From contig NC_060209.1 of NCBI RefSeq assembly GCF_021130785.1, positions 20,049,501 through 20,113,500 of the forward strand: DNA of 64,000 nt, written 5' to 3'. The notes under the pieces are model-generated. The model was not told where the DNA came from, searched no databases, and saw nothing but the letters and a program-made list of their open reading frames with translations. This DNA is from Homalodisca vitripennis (Eukaryota; Arthropoda; Insecta; Hemiptera; Cicadellidae). Shown here in pieces: positions 1-10,345 of the stretch. Each line of letters begins with the position of its first letter. Within the stretch, counting starts at the first letter, position 1. The translations under genes and the position numbers were made by a program.

Positions 1-39
1 ATGTTCACAGACACAATACCCTCTAAAAAAGGCCCAAGT

Positions 40-425
40 GTGTCATTAACCCCCGGTAATATTAACCCCCCCCCCCCGGGATTTCCTGGTATGACCTGAT
101 AACCTCCTGTACATTCAACCCCCCTGATGTGTTAAACCCCCTGGTAACATTAAACCCCCCAGGGAATTTCCTGCCATGACCTCATGTCCGAATTTTACCA
201 GTCACCAAATCTCTTAACCCCCAACCCCCTGGGAAGATCCTGGTATGACCAGATAACCCCCTGGAGACTTATCCCCCGGTAAACGTTAACCCCCCCCTGG
301 GAATTTGTTTCATATGACCAGACAATATCCTGACGAAATTAAACCCCCTCTTGTCTTAACCTCCTTAAACATTAATCACCCACCAGGGAATTTCTCGCCT
401 TGACTAGATAGTCTCCTGGTGATAT
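40..425. repeat. Degenerate C-rich tandem repeat, about 5 units
   Basis: A block of the form GGGAATTTCCTGGTATGACC followed by GATAACCCCCTGG recurs near 79, 162, 230, 299 and 385, so units are about 70-85 bp. Each block is followed by variable C-runs preceded by TTAA. Units are strongly diverged, which suggests an old array. The left end may continue beyond the window. No coding content. Confidence 0.7.
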
Positions 426-449
426 TAAACCCCCTGTTCGACTTAAAAT

Positions 450-880
450 ACTGCCTTGAGGTCGGTTTTTATTATGTTTATACTAAACAATTCAAGATAG
501 CTGACCGTTGCAGACTTTTCTCCCGAGCTCATTTCTGGCTAAACCATAGGTCGTAGATCAGATCTGAGGGCACAATCGAAAGACAAAATTAAATTTCCAA
601 CAAGAAAGGTCCAGTCACTTTTTGTCGTATCTCTAACGGTTTAACCGCAAAATGCCCTCAAAGTCACTTCAAAGTGAAAAGTTTTTACGAATCCGGAAAA
701 AAAATCTATGAAAAAAGGTCAATTTTTAAAATCCCTTGTGTCATTTACTTAATGTCCGGACTTAAACCAGTCCACCGAATTCCGCTTATCCCCGAATTTG
801 CAAGCGTTTACTTTGGGGGGCCTGGGGGCGTAGCCCCCAGCGGAGCCGAAGGCGAGTAATTATAATAATTGTAGCAGTAA
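450..880 (+). repeat. Dispersed repeat with hairpin-bearing 3' end, copy 1
   Basis: This roughly 430-bp block matches the reverse complement of 34,265-34,665. Shared landmarks in order are a CTAAACAATTC block, AGCTGACC, an AAATTTCCAACAAGAAAGG-like block, GTCACTTTTT, GCTTATCCCC and a GC-rich end. The end holds a perfect hairpin, CTGGGGGC-gta-GCCCCCAG, then GGAGCCGAAGGCGAGTA. The two copies differ by many substitutions and indels. A hairpin near a fixed 3' end fits a non-autonomous rolling-circle or other structured element, but I cannot name the family. The 61-codon frame at 674-859 lies inside the repeat and has no support as a gene. Confidence 0.7.
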
Positions 881-1632
881 AAGCGTTTCTTTTAGAGTTA
901 AGAAAAATATTTAAACCGTAAATATGTGCAGTTCACTAGCTAAATACAAGGTAGGACTACGCCACCTCGCGTATTGCGTAAAAGGCTTTACTTAGGTCCA
1001 ATGCAAAATTTCAAAACTGTAGTTCATTTCATTATTGGAACACATAGAGCGACAGATAATCATACAGAAAATTAACGTTTTAGTCATCTAGCGAACAAAG
1101 AATACATTTTTTTTTCAGCCAAAATTGGCTTCAATGACGATCACCTGATTTCCCTAATTGGGCTTCATACAAATCTTTCTTATCTTTGTATAAACAAGTT
1201 TCATGCAAAATTTCAAGGCTAAAAATGAAACCTTTTTAAAATTTAATTTCTTTCTACATGTAAAATTCCCCATTTTTTTTTTTTTTTTTTTTTTTTTTTG
1301 TAAAATTATGTTTTATACCAGTGTTTAAGTAATAGAAATATACCCACCAAGTCACTACAAAATGATTTTGGATGTGTCACGATGGTTAGGTTACATGTGT
1401 TAATAATGTTACACGTTAAAATCTTTAATGAGTATTCTGAGTTTTAATATTGATTTATTCTAATATTTTCTCATTGATATCATGATTAGCTATGAGACCA
1501 ATGTAAATATATCCGCTAACGCTCAGCCACATCTTATGGAATGACTTACACCATAACCGAACTCATTGTTCCTCATATAGAAATGAAGCTTCATGAGCAA
1601 TTTCAAGTGTATAGATAACTTTGTTTTTGGGA
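881..1632. other. AT-rich interval with transposon debris
   Basis: No gene seen. 985-1075 carries a motif (TGCAAAATTTCAA, then TGTAGTTCATTTCATT, then GACAGATA) that recurs near 11,165, 37,330 and 62,240, and a second TGCAAAATTTCAA occurs near 1,204. A 27-base poly-T run lies at 1,273-1,299. The rest is unique-looking AT-rich DNA. Confidence 0.6.
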
Positions 1633-1633
1633 G

Positions 1634-1848
1634 TGCCGATGGCCCGAGTGGTCTATAAGACGTTGGACTTTGAGTCTGAGTTAGAGATAGCGCAGGTTCG
1701 AATCCTGTCTGTGACAGTTGCACTTTTTATCAGTACCATCGACCTTGTACTGAATCGACTCTCCCCTTATTCTGTTTGATAAGATCCTCGCACAGGCCAG
1801 TGGCCCATGAGGATGGGCAGACTAAGGCATAAAAGGAGATCGGCTTCT

Positions 1849-1890
<42 letters not shown>

Positions 1891-1918
1891 TATATTATAT
1901 ATATATATATATATATAA
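1634..1918 (+). mobile_element. tRNA-derived SINE with (AT)n tail
   Basis: The head looks like a type II tRNA (Leu-like). It has an A-box TGGCCCGAGTGG (1,640-1,651), a long variable-arm region, and a B-box GGTTCGAATCC (1,695-1,705), together the split internal promoter of RNA polymerase III. The acceptor stem is not closed and the anticodon loop (CTTTGAG) does not give a Leu anticodon, so this is not a working tRNA. A non-tRNA body of about 130 bp follows to 1,852, then an (AT)n tract to 1,918. Head, body and simple-repeat tail in that order are the plan of a tRNA-derived SINE. A tRNA pseudogene with chance flanks is the alternative. Confidence 0.65.
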
Positions 1919-2051
1919 TTTCAATAAACATTGAATCGCAAAAAGTACTTGCTCCGCCGGAGTCGAACCCGGATCTCTCACTTGCCGGGTGAATGTGCTA
2001 CCATTACACCACAGAGCGCTTACTTTTTCCGATTCAATTATTTTGTATTTG
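1919..2051 (-). repeat. tRNA-like element, copy 1 (minus)
   Basis: This copy has the same sequence as the two arms of the palindrome at 2,134-2,460, except that one G is missing from the T-stem region. The tRNA-like body is about 1,950-2,018 and is flanked by imperfect inverted ends (TGAATCGGAAAAAGTA against TGAATCGCAAAAAGTA). The tail TTCAATTATTTTGTATTT also appears, inverted, in the palindrome spacer, so the three copies share one origin. Confidence 0.75.
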
Positions 2052-2202
2052 GCCGTATCAGTCACATATGCGTTTTAAATAAGCAAACTAACATATGATC
2101 GGAAGACCAAATACCTGTCAAACGACTTTAATTTACATTAAACTGTATAAAATGGCAATAGCCTTATTTAATTTCAATAAACATTGAATCGCAAAAAGTA
2201 CT

Positions 2203-2271
2203 TGCTCCGCCGGGAGTCGAACCCGGATCTCTCACTTGCCGGGTGAATGTGCTACCATTACACCACAGAGC
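2203..2271 (-). tRNA. tRNA-like sequence (probable pseudogene), left arm
   Basis: Read on the minus strand it folds mostly as a tRNA. The acceptor is GCTCTG against CGGAGC, the D-arm is GTGT/GCAC, the anticodon stem is TTCAC/GTGAG with loop CCGGCAA, and the T-arm is CCGGG-TTCGACT-CCCGG. The B-box GGTTCGACTCC is intact. The loop would give anticodon GGC (Ala), which is unusual in eukaryotes, and position 33 is C rather than the nearly invariant U. I therefore call it tRNA-like rather than functional. Confidence 0.5.
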
Positions 2272-2323
2272 GCTTACTTTTTCCGATTCAAAATACAAAA
2301 TAATTGAATCGGAAAAAGTAAGC

Positions 2324-2392
2324 GCTCTGTGGTGTAATGGTAGCACATTCACCCGGCAAGTGAGAGATCCGGGTTCGACTCCCGGCGGAGCA
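2324..2392 (+). tRNA. tRNA-like sequence (probable pseudogene), right arm
   Basis: This is the mirror copy of 2,203-2,271, on the plus strand, with the same stems, the same GGC-like anticodon and the same missing U33. If polymerase III used both internal promoters, transcripts would run outward through each arm in opposite directions. Confidence 0.5.
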
Positions 2393-2455
2393 AGTACTTT
2401 TTGCGATTCAATGTTTATTGAAATTAAATAAGGCTATTGCCATTTATACAGTTTA

Positions 2456-2460
<5 letters not shown>

Positions 2461-2529
<69 letters not shown>
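2461..2529. repeat. (TA)n(TG)n microsatellite
   Basis: An uninterrupted TA run changes to a TG run at about 2,491. It abuts the end of the palindrome directly. Both tracts can leave B-form (cruciform and Z-DNA respectively). Confidence 0.95.
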
Positions 2530-2530
<1 letters not shown>

Positions 2531-5142
2531 GTGACGACAGACAAAAGACAGACATACATAAATAAAAATATTCCACCTTAACGACTGATAGGCGTCTCTA
2601 ACGTTCAGCCAATAACAAATTATTTACTTTATAACAGAGGATCAAATGGTTTTATATTCGTATACATATGCTATATTTAGATAGGTTTGAGGATCATTCG
2701 CATTAACATACGATTTATTTAGTCACAACAATTTACATGTATTTACAGGATTTGCAATAGATTTAAAATTTACTCATACCAAAAGAAGATGTCCCTTTAT
2801 AATAGGTAGTCTATAAAACGTCTTAAAATGTACACATTTTATATATAAAGTTATTACTGTAATGTAGCTAAGTACCTAAGTCCAAATAAAATTGTCTGAA
2901 AACTGTGAAATATACTGGTTTGATTTTAAGTTTCATAGATCTTAAAAGCCATAAAAACTTAGCGATACAGTAAAATTATAAGAAAAACATTTATAATTTA
3001 TACGAATGTATGATTTATATTAATGTGTGCTTGAAGTCAACAAAAATACTTTGGAATGGAACTTTTCCCCCTCGCTTCTTTCCCTACCGTACCATGAAAA
3101 TGGAAATGTTACAACACTGACTGTAATAACACCAGGTAAATTTATTCAACCCAATCCAAGCTTGGTTTCAACCTCGTTGAATATCACTAGCCGAATGCAG
3201 GCGAGCCTTGTTATGGAAAGATGAAAATTGAAAACAAAAGAAACAAATGTTCGGGGTTCTCATACCCCAACATACAATGAATTGCACGCTTGTTTCACTC
3301 CTTTCGTTGTGAAACAATTTATATTAATATGCATTCTAAATCATTGTGCTTTGTGAAATATTTAGGTTATTGTTCAGTAATACCTAGAGCGGCGTTAGGA
3401 AATATTAAATATAGATTGAAATTACAAATTTATGTCGAAACACCTCGAAATTTCTGTTAAGTTAATCTTAAACTGTTTTGGGGGTTTAGTTATTAGTCTA
3501 TTTATTAGTTAGTAGTTAAGGGGTTTAGTTAAGTAGTTTTTAGAGTCTAAAATCTAAAAATTAATTTTGGATTGTAATGATTAAAATCGAATACGATGCG
3601 CCGTCATTTAAGAGTTAAAAATGGTGAATGTTCGCCTGGGAACAAAATTGGAAGTTGATATATTTATTTATAAAAATTATTTTAACAACCTTAGAGTTGC
3701 TGCTAAAAGATAATTTTCCTACAATCCATAAAAAGGCATGTCATGGCTCATCCATAGTAAATTAAGAGAATAATGTCTTCTATATTGGTAAATGTTCAGA
3801 CATGATCAATTAAAAATAAAATTCAGAGACAGCACCCATTCGCCCCCGCCCTGATGATTATAACTAATCTTGGGGATGCTTAAAAACATCTTGGCAGGTC
3901 CATATTTATTTATTTTAACATTATTAGCAATATAAACGGAAATAACATCGAAAATTTTTGATAATGGTGCAGTGATATTCTCTAGAAGAGAGTTGTTAAA
4001 AAGAACGTTGGTATCACAATACTGACCTCTTTCCTGACTCCAATACTGGGTTAGAAAATAATTGGAAAAAAAAGACTAGTGATGCATCAATATTATATAT
4101 ACCGTAGAGTTAATGTTATTCAACAGAAACTTGGTTTAATTCCAAGTAGGCAAACAAATCAACAAAGATACCTCCGTTACTAGCAGAGTTCCAATAAAAC
4201 AAACCGTCACCTCGATTGCGTTGGGTTTACGAAAGTTTCTCATCAATACCAAACAACCGCTCGTGTGCCACCACCGTTAAACTGTGTGAGGCTTAAGAGT
4301 TAAATAAAGAGTAATTCGGCACGAAGGACCAAGAAATAGTTTAAGAGTTACAATAAAAGGAAGATTGCTAATTTATTGAGAACTAATGAATAATAATTAA
4401 TTACATAACTTTGTATCGTAAATTTAAAAAAATTAAAATTGTTTTATGAATATATTGCATTTAATTTTTAAATGTATTATACATATGACTTTTACTTATT
4501 TCATTGGTGTAGGAAAGAATAAGTCCAGAGTAAAATGAATAAAGTAAATAACAAGATCATTTGTAGTGTTTGACATATTAGTTCAAATGATTAAAGTAGG
4601 CATTTTTATGTATTTAAGCATTGGATATAGCCACGAATGACATTTAATATATTCAATAGTTTTTAACATTTAATAAACGTTAAGTAAACATAAAATATTT
4701 CAGTATTTGAATTATTAATGGTAATTGTTAGAAATAATTAAACTTCAAATCATTTTTATCTGAGAAATGGATGAACGAAAATTAGTTATGTGTGATTAAT
4801 CGGGATGAATAATTGATTATGTGTTATTAAGTAACTATTTTAAATAATTCATTTATGCTAATCCATCATTTTAAAATCCATCCTGATCATTTTGTGGTTG
4901 GATTTATGCAGGACTAATTTAACAAAAATACGAGTATTACTTATTTTTCTACCAGTATTACTAATTATTCTTACATAAGTAACATATTTTTAAGAAAAAC
5001 CCGACATTTTATTACCAATTATTTGTACTTAATTTTTTTAATCCTAAAACAAACGCTTGTTATTTCAAAAATATCAAAAAAACATTGATTTTAAGGACAT
5101 TGAAATATACACTTTTTTAATACATTAACACATATATAACTG
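2530..5142. other. AT-rich interval, no gene seen
   Basis: All frames are broken by stops. The 65-codon frame at 3,027-3,224 has no recognisable domain. A small hairpin (GGGGT-tctcat-ACCCC) lies near 3,255. The rest is AT-rich DNA without clear repeats. Confidence 0.6.
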
Positions 5143-5216
5143 TCCCTGGAAGCGATGGGTTAATTGAATGTTTGTAATAACTTATGCAACATTGATAGAA
5201 CCTAATGAAGTAGGCA
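5143..5216 (+). repeat. 74-bp direct repeat, copy A
   Basis: The block TCCCTGGAAGCGATGGGTTA through ACCTAATGAAGTAG is repeated 198 bases downstream with only two or three differences. The flanks are not shared, so this is a short local duplication or two ends of an unrecognised element. Confidence 0.85.
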
Positions 5217-5340
5217 AATAAGTATCTTATTTTTCAGAAAACCTAAATGTTCTTATGAAACTATTTTATTGTATTTAATCAAAATTAGTTACATTGAATA
5301 ATTGTATATTTCAATAACGAGCCGGCTTAATTTAGAACTT

Positions 5341-5414
5341 TCCCTAGAAGCGATGGGTTAATTGAATGTTTGTAATAACTTATGCAACATTGATAGAACC
5401 TAATGAAGTAGACA
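5341..5414 (+). repeat. 74-bp direct repeat, copy B
   Basis: Second copy of the block at 5,143-5,216, in the same orientation, with TCCCTAGAAGCG in place of TCCCTGGAAGCG. The 124 bases between the copies are unrelated AT-rich DNA. Confidence 0.85.
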
Positions 5415-6227
5415 ATATCATAAACACTATTAATAGTTAATCTACCTTTAACGAGCTTGTATTAATTACAACGCCTGCAGTGTAATTACACAGTGATAAT
5501 AGCAAGCACACGTGTAATATTTGGGTTTCATAACAGTAAGTACATAAAGCAATCAAGTGTGTGGGAGCCGTATATTCATAGTTGTACGTTGCAGTTTTAT
5601 TTCTCTGCTAAATATGTTTTATATGTCTGTTGATAGGGTTTTGAATTGCTTAATAGCTAATTATACAGCACTTAAAACATATTCCTAAAGCCCATAACAA
5701 TTCCTTTACATCAATGTAAAGTTCCCAAATAAATCCACTAATAATAATACTCTCCTTTAACTGAAAGACCACAAATCTGGCTCCACGAAGTAAAGATGAG
5801 CCATGAATGTTAACCACGAAATGATTTTGCCATGAAATTCTTGACCACCAACGTTGACCACTTAATTTGACCCGACCCTATCAAAAACAACCCCAAACTA
5901 CTAACAAACCCTAAACAAACCAAATAAACACTGTTCATAAGTAAGCATGTTCATGAGCACTACTGGTTTCAATCATGAAAAGCAAAAAGATAATAACTGA
6001 ATTTCTTTTATCATTTACTGTACGATACATATTGATATATACAATGAGATATAAGTATTACAATACGAAAAATTAATACTTACGGATACAGTTTGCGAAT
6101 TTTTCTTCTTAACTGATTACATGCCAACGAACATCATAACACTTGTAAAAGAAGTGGTTGGTTAACCCCAAGTATAAAACAGTGTATAACAAAATCGGAA
6201 GTGTTCAGTTATAATAGTTTGGTATAA
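5415..6227. other. AT-rich interval, no gene seen
   Basis: No coding frame or repeat array. A 12-bp palindrome GTGTAATTACAC occurs near 5,480. Confidence 0.6.
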
Positions 6228-7020
6228 TCCTAATAATACTATAGGAGCGAAAGTGAGTTTGTTTGTTTTGCTTTTACGCGTAAACTATTCAACCGGAAAA
6301 TTTTTACATGAGACATCGTTAGTGCCCCTGGTATGAATATACGAGGCCTATTTTATTCGAAAATCCCATCCGGGCTACTCTTCACTGGTCTCTAAAGTAG
6401 CGAAAAATCCCATCTTGGTGTCTAAATTTGGGAAATATTATTCGAAACAGTTTGTTAAATGTAATAAAACTGTTCTGTGTAAACATTATTTTATGACAGC
6501 ATAACCATATATTTAATTGTTTACCTACAATTTTCAGCTTGATAGTAACAACACTACTTATTTCTACCTCTGCAATCATTTTTGAGAACACAGTAAGAGA
6601 ATATCAAGATAAGGGAATTAAAAGTTTTTGTAAAATATGAAAAGTATATTTTCTGCAAATATTACGTATTAGATATAAAATAAAATCTAAATGTTACTAT
6701 AAATTTGAAGACTTATTTTTATAAGTCTTCAAATTTATTTCCGTCTAAATTGTTTTTGAGATAAGTAGGCTTCTCCGACCTGTGTATGTATATACATTTT
6801 TTTGACCAAGGAAACATGGCCAAATAAACTATTGAACACTGAAATACTAAGACCTGAGTAAATTAATAACCATAATATACACTTTTGACATATTTTCTCC
6901 ATTCCATTTCTCATTTCAAACTCAGTGTGGCGTCGCAAATATAATTCAATTGAAACCAGACGGGCTGATATACGTGCAAAGCCTTCGAACATGCATACGA
7001 AGTCGCGGGTAACTGATAGT
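6228..7020 (+). mobile_element. Helitron-like non-autonomous element
   Basis: The left end TCCTAATAATACTATAGGAG followed by CGAAAGTGAGTTTGTTTG, and the right end ACGAAGTCGCGGG with a degenerate ...TAACTGATAGT, resemble a very common insect repeat family. That family starts TCCTACTAATATTATAAA and ends GCGGG...CAGCTAGT, and I recall it being classed with Helitrons. It lies between A (6,227) and A (7,021). Inside are degenerate blocks shared with 7,895-8,243 and, inverted, with 56,589-56,775. There is no Rep/helicase frame. The family name is from memory, while the shared blocks are seen directly. Confidence 0.5.
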
Positions 7021-7894
7021 AATATTCTATATTACAATCGGTAAAATATTTTACATTATATTATAAAAGTATAAGTAATAAGATATTCTCTAGTTATCAT
7101 ATTGACAAGCAACCATCGGTATATTTACAATTAAATATATTCAGTAATATCAATAATTTTATGCTTAATGATGTGAAATCCCTTTTCCAGTGATCACTCT
7201 TATTATGTTTCCAAATTTATTTAAAACACCTACCCATTAATATTCAAATTTATACATTCGCCGCGGAATCAGGTTGATCAAAAATAGGTGTATAGAGAAT
7301 ATCTAAGTTGTCAACAATATATTTTATTTGAAAAATTAAATTTAATTAAATTAAAATTTTTAAGTTCTATTTTCGTTGGGCATAAGTTAGGTAAAAGGTA
7401 TGTAAATATATTTAACAACTCTGGTGACTCCTTTCAGCCTTTGATTAAGCGACTTTCCTCGTGTTTCCCTTACGGGATATTTCTGGAGGTTTACGCCCTT
7501 CGGATGTATTTAAACGAACACAAAATTACACAGTCTTTAATTTTAATTTAATATCATAATGATCATTAATGTTCAATACTGACGGCTTAACTGTGTGAAA
7601 TGTCAATGGAAAAAGTTATGATGAATTTAAAGACCACTTTAACGTGTACTTAAAATAGATAACAAAATATGCACTTTGGAAAAACAGCTATGAATGTAGC
7701 AACATAGTTATTGGCAGCTCAAATAACAAAAGAGAACTTCAGTTGGCAAACACACAGTAACAGGTAACGGGATAAGGTTATCGTAGTAACCAGGGTCACC
7801 TGTGAACATTTGTAACAACATGTATCTTGTTCAAAGGATTCACATTGTGTCAATAGTTCGAATGGCGACAGAGAACATATTGTCAAAAATATGC
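7021..7894. other. AT-rich interval, no gene seen
   Basis: The 87-codon frame at 7,288-7,551 has no domain signature and a composition typical of chance AT-rich frames. No repeat array. Confidence 0.55.
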
Positions 7895-8243
7895 CTTTGT
7901 TTGTTTGATTTGCTTTCTCGCGTGAAGTATTCAATCGATTATACTAGATTTTTCATGGACATAATTAAGATCCCTGGGTATCATAAAGTCCTATTATTAT
8001 TTTTAAAATGCCTCCAAGCTACGCCCCACTGTCTTAAAAGTTGTGAAAAATTCCAACTTAGTCAAAGACTTGAGTAGATTACAATTACACACAAGTAAAC
8101 ATACACTTTTTGAAACATTTTCTTGATTGCGGCAACAAAGAAAAAAGAACTTTAGCGTCTGAAATATAATTCACTCGAAATAGAATTGCTCATACACGTA
8201 AAAATCCTACGAAATTGCGTCCGAAGCCGCGGATAACTTCTAA
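7895..8243 (+). mobile_element. Helitron-like element, truncated second copy
   Basis: This shares ordered blocks with 6,260-7,020: TTTGTTTG...TGCTTT, GTATTCAATCG against CTATTCAACCG, a CCCTGGGTAT block, CCCCACTG..CT, and the end block GAAGCCGCGGATAACTTCTAAT. The 5' terminal motif is absent, so the copy is truncated or too decayed to see. Confidence 0.5.
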
Positions 8244-10132
8244 TAATAAATAATTTGATTTAAGAAATTTCTTTCTAACTTTGTATACATAGTATGTTGT
8301 GTTTTACCTGTATTAGAGAAAGATGCATTTGTTAAAGTTTGCAATTAAATGTTAGTGAGATAGTTAGTATATAGAGTCATAAAACCTTGTACGTGTGTCT
8401 GTAAGATTACAGCTAGTAAAGTTGTAGATTTTATTTGTAAAACAACCAATAGAAAGATAAAAAGAAAACTAAAAGGCAAAAAAGATTAAAAAGCCTCATT
8501 TGAGGTGACATCACCAGGAAGGGTGTAAAAAGGGGAGATCTCGGCGAGCTGCTTCCCTATGTGATCAACTCTGATGATTACGGGACTACGCGACGAAAAT
8601 AAAGGGAAGTAAATGTTACAGAGTGCGCTAAGTTACAATTTAATATAAACCCGACATGTTTAGTCCTGGAATTATAATGGAACGGAGGAAAGATGTTATT
8701 TATATATTCGTTTATTTTGTTCTGCAAGTAACTTGTGTTTATCACGTGTGAATAGCAGAGCAAGAAAATTAAGCCGATACAAGCAAAGCAGCTATTTAGA
8801 TTTTTACATTTTCTATGATGTATTATAGGTCTACACTATAAATACGATATTTTGAGAGTCTGGAAAGTAATTGTATGTTTAGACTTTCAATTTCAAATTC
8901 GTTTCAGTTATTAACGTACAGTGTATTTATAGGAGGTAACAGCAGTTACCCGTTATAAGCCACGTTTTTTCTCAACATTACGTATTACGATGACATGAAA
9001 CATTTTTTTATAAATATGACTCGAAAACGATGACAGAACATAACTGTATACTTTTAATAATTACGGACTGAAATATCGCAATGATTACTTCCTCATTATA
9101 TACGCTTCTTTAAAATTAACAGTAAATATATTGTCTTATCATGGCCAAACCCAAGAAACAGAGGTGAACTTACTGATATAAGAGTTATTTGTACATTTAC
9201 AATGGAAAATTTTTCTCTAATAAACAGTTAATGATCTGGTCTAAATACAGAAAGGGGAATATATACCAAATTCATAAAATTAAATCCGAATACGAAACTT
9301 CAAGTAGCAATTTGAAAAGATTTTACATTGAAAATGCCTAAGAAATGTTTGTTTTTGAAAATTACGAGACGTGTTCGCAATAAAATGTATTATAGTGCAA
9401 ACTTTTATGAAAAATCAAAAGATCATTGAAGGTTATAATATAGTCAAATATATTTATATTTGTACACAACGGAATGCAGATTAAAAACAAATGTATTCCC
9501 ATTTAAATTAAATTATTTATTCACTTAAAACTCGATTTTCTGTTATTTTGTGTTTTAAATACTTAACCAGTTTATAAATAGTTTGTCACATGTTTCAACT
9601 TTTCCCTTCCTCCGAATATAATGTTTAAATTATATTACGAATTGGGATATTAGTGATATAGGCAGCGATACATCATCAAAATTTTAATTTTTTGGTAATA
9701 TTTAAGAAAATGTAACTTTAAAAATGTGATGTCTTCAAAATAATTCAAAGTATGCGGCCAGGTTCTAGTTTAGGAGAAATAATAAATTTATTTTACCATA
9801 ATGATTCACCGTTTATAATAGGTAAGATATAAATGTCGATAAATTACTCAAACTTCACCTTATTAGGTTAAAATAAGTAAAAATGTTACATAAAACCCCT
9901 TATTTGCAATGAAATCGCCCGAAAAGATGTAAATCGGACGTCTTTAATATCTTGCCTAGTATAATATCCACATTTTTTGTGTTTTTTAGGGAAATATATT
10001 CTGTGTCTTTGAATTGGATAAAGGTATAAATTTAAAAGTGTGCTATTTTAAGAAAAAGTTAATAATATTATACCAGGATTCAAAATTGCGTACAAAAAAA
10101 AACTAAACTATAATAACTCAAAATGGGAGATT
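8244..10132. other. AT-rich interval, no gene seen
   Basis: No frame with protein-like composition. A slightly GC-richer patch at 8,500-8,600 (GGTGACATCACC is a 12-bp palindrome near 8,502) has no recognised origin. Confidence 0.55.
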
Positions 10133-10345
10133 TTACGTACAGATAGCATAATTTACATACCATGATAAAATATTGATTTTTAATTTTTTTCTTAAATAAC
10201 ACAGACTTAATTTCTTCTTAAATAATAAGAAGAAAATGGAATTTATGTGACATATCTTACTTATTTTGACCAAGCAAATCAAATGGTGAAGTTTGATTGA
10301 GAACGTTTTTTTATGGACACCCTGTATAGTCAGTCTTTGAAATGA
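10133..10345 (-). repeat. Repeat fragment with TACAGGGTGT end
   Basis: On the minus strand the sequence begins ACTATACAGGGTGTCCATAA and continues into AT-rich DNA. The same terminal motif starts sequence blocks at 48,018 (TACAGAGTGTCCCGTAACTC) and 52,219 (ATACAGGGTGTTCCAATATT). It is a common arthropod transposon end, but I cannot assign a superfamily from the motif alone. Confidence 0.45.

Larger units (their letters stand above)
2134..2460. repeat. 327-bp palindrome built from two inverted tRNA-like elements
   Basis: The arms are 2,134-2,291 and 2,304-2,460, with a 12-base spacer (AATACAAAATAA) centred at 2,297.5. They are identical apart from an A-run indel in the outer part. The same 62-residue frame therefore appears on both strands, which confirms the symmetry and shows that the frames are not genes. 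Each arm holds one tRNA-like body. The right arm runs straight into the (TA)n(TG)n tract. The fold would be a cruciform or long hairpin. It could have arisen by inverted duplication at a stalled fork. Confidence 0.9.

Noticed and set aside
1634..1718. Functional tRNA-Leu gene
   Set aside because: The acceptor stem does not close and the anticodon loop does not encode a Leu anticodon. Body and tail fit a SINE.
2203..2392. Functional tRNA-Ala(GGC) genes
   Set aside because: No U33, an anticodon rarely used in eukaryotes, a mismatch at the first acceptor pair, and copies embedded in inverted flanks. tRNA-like element is the safer call.
2164..2431. Two nearly identical 62-codon frames on opposite strands
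   Set aside because: A direct result of the palindrome. The frames run through tRNA-like stems.
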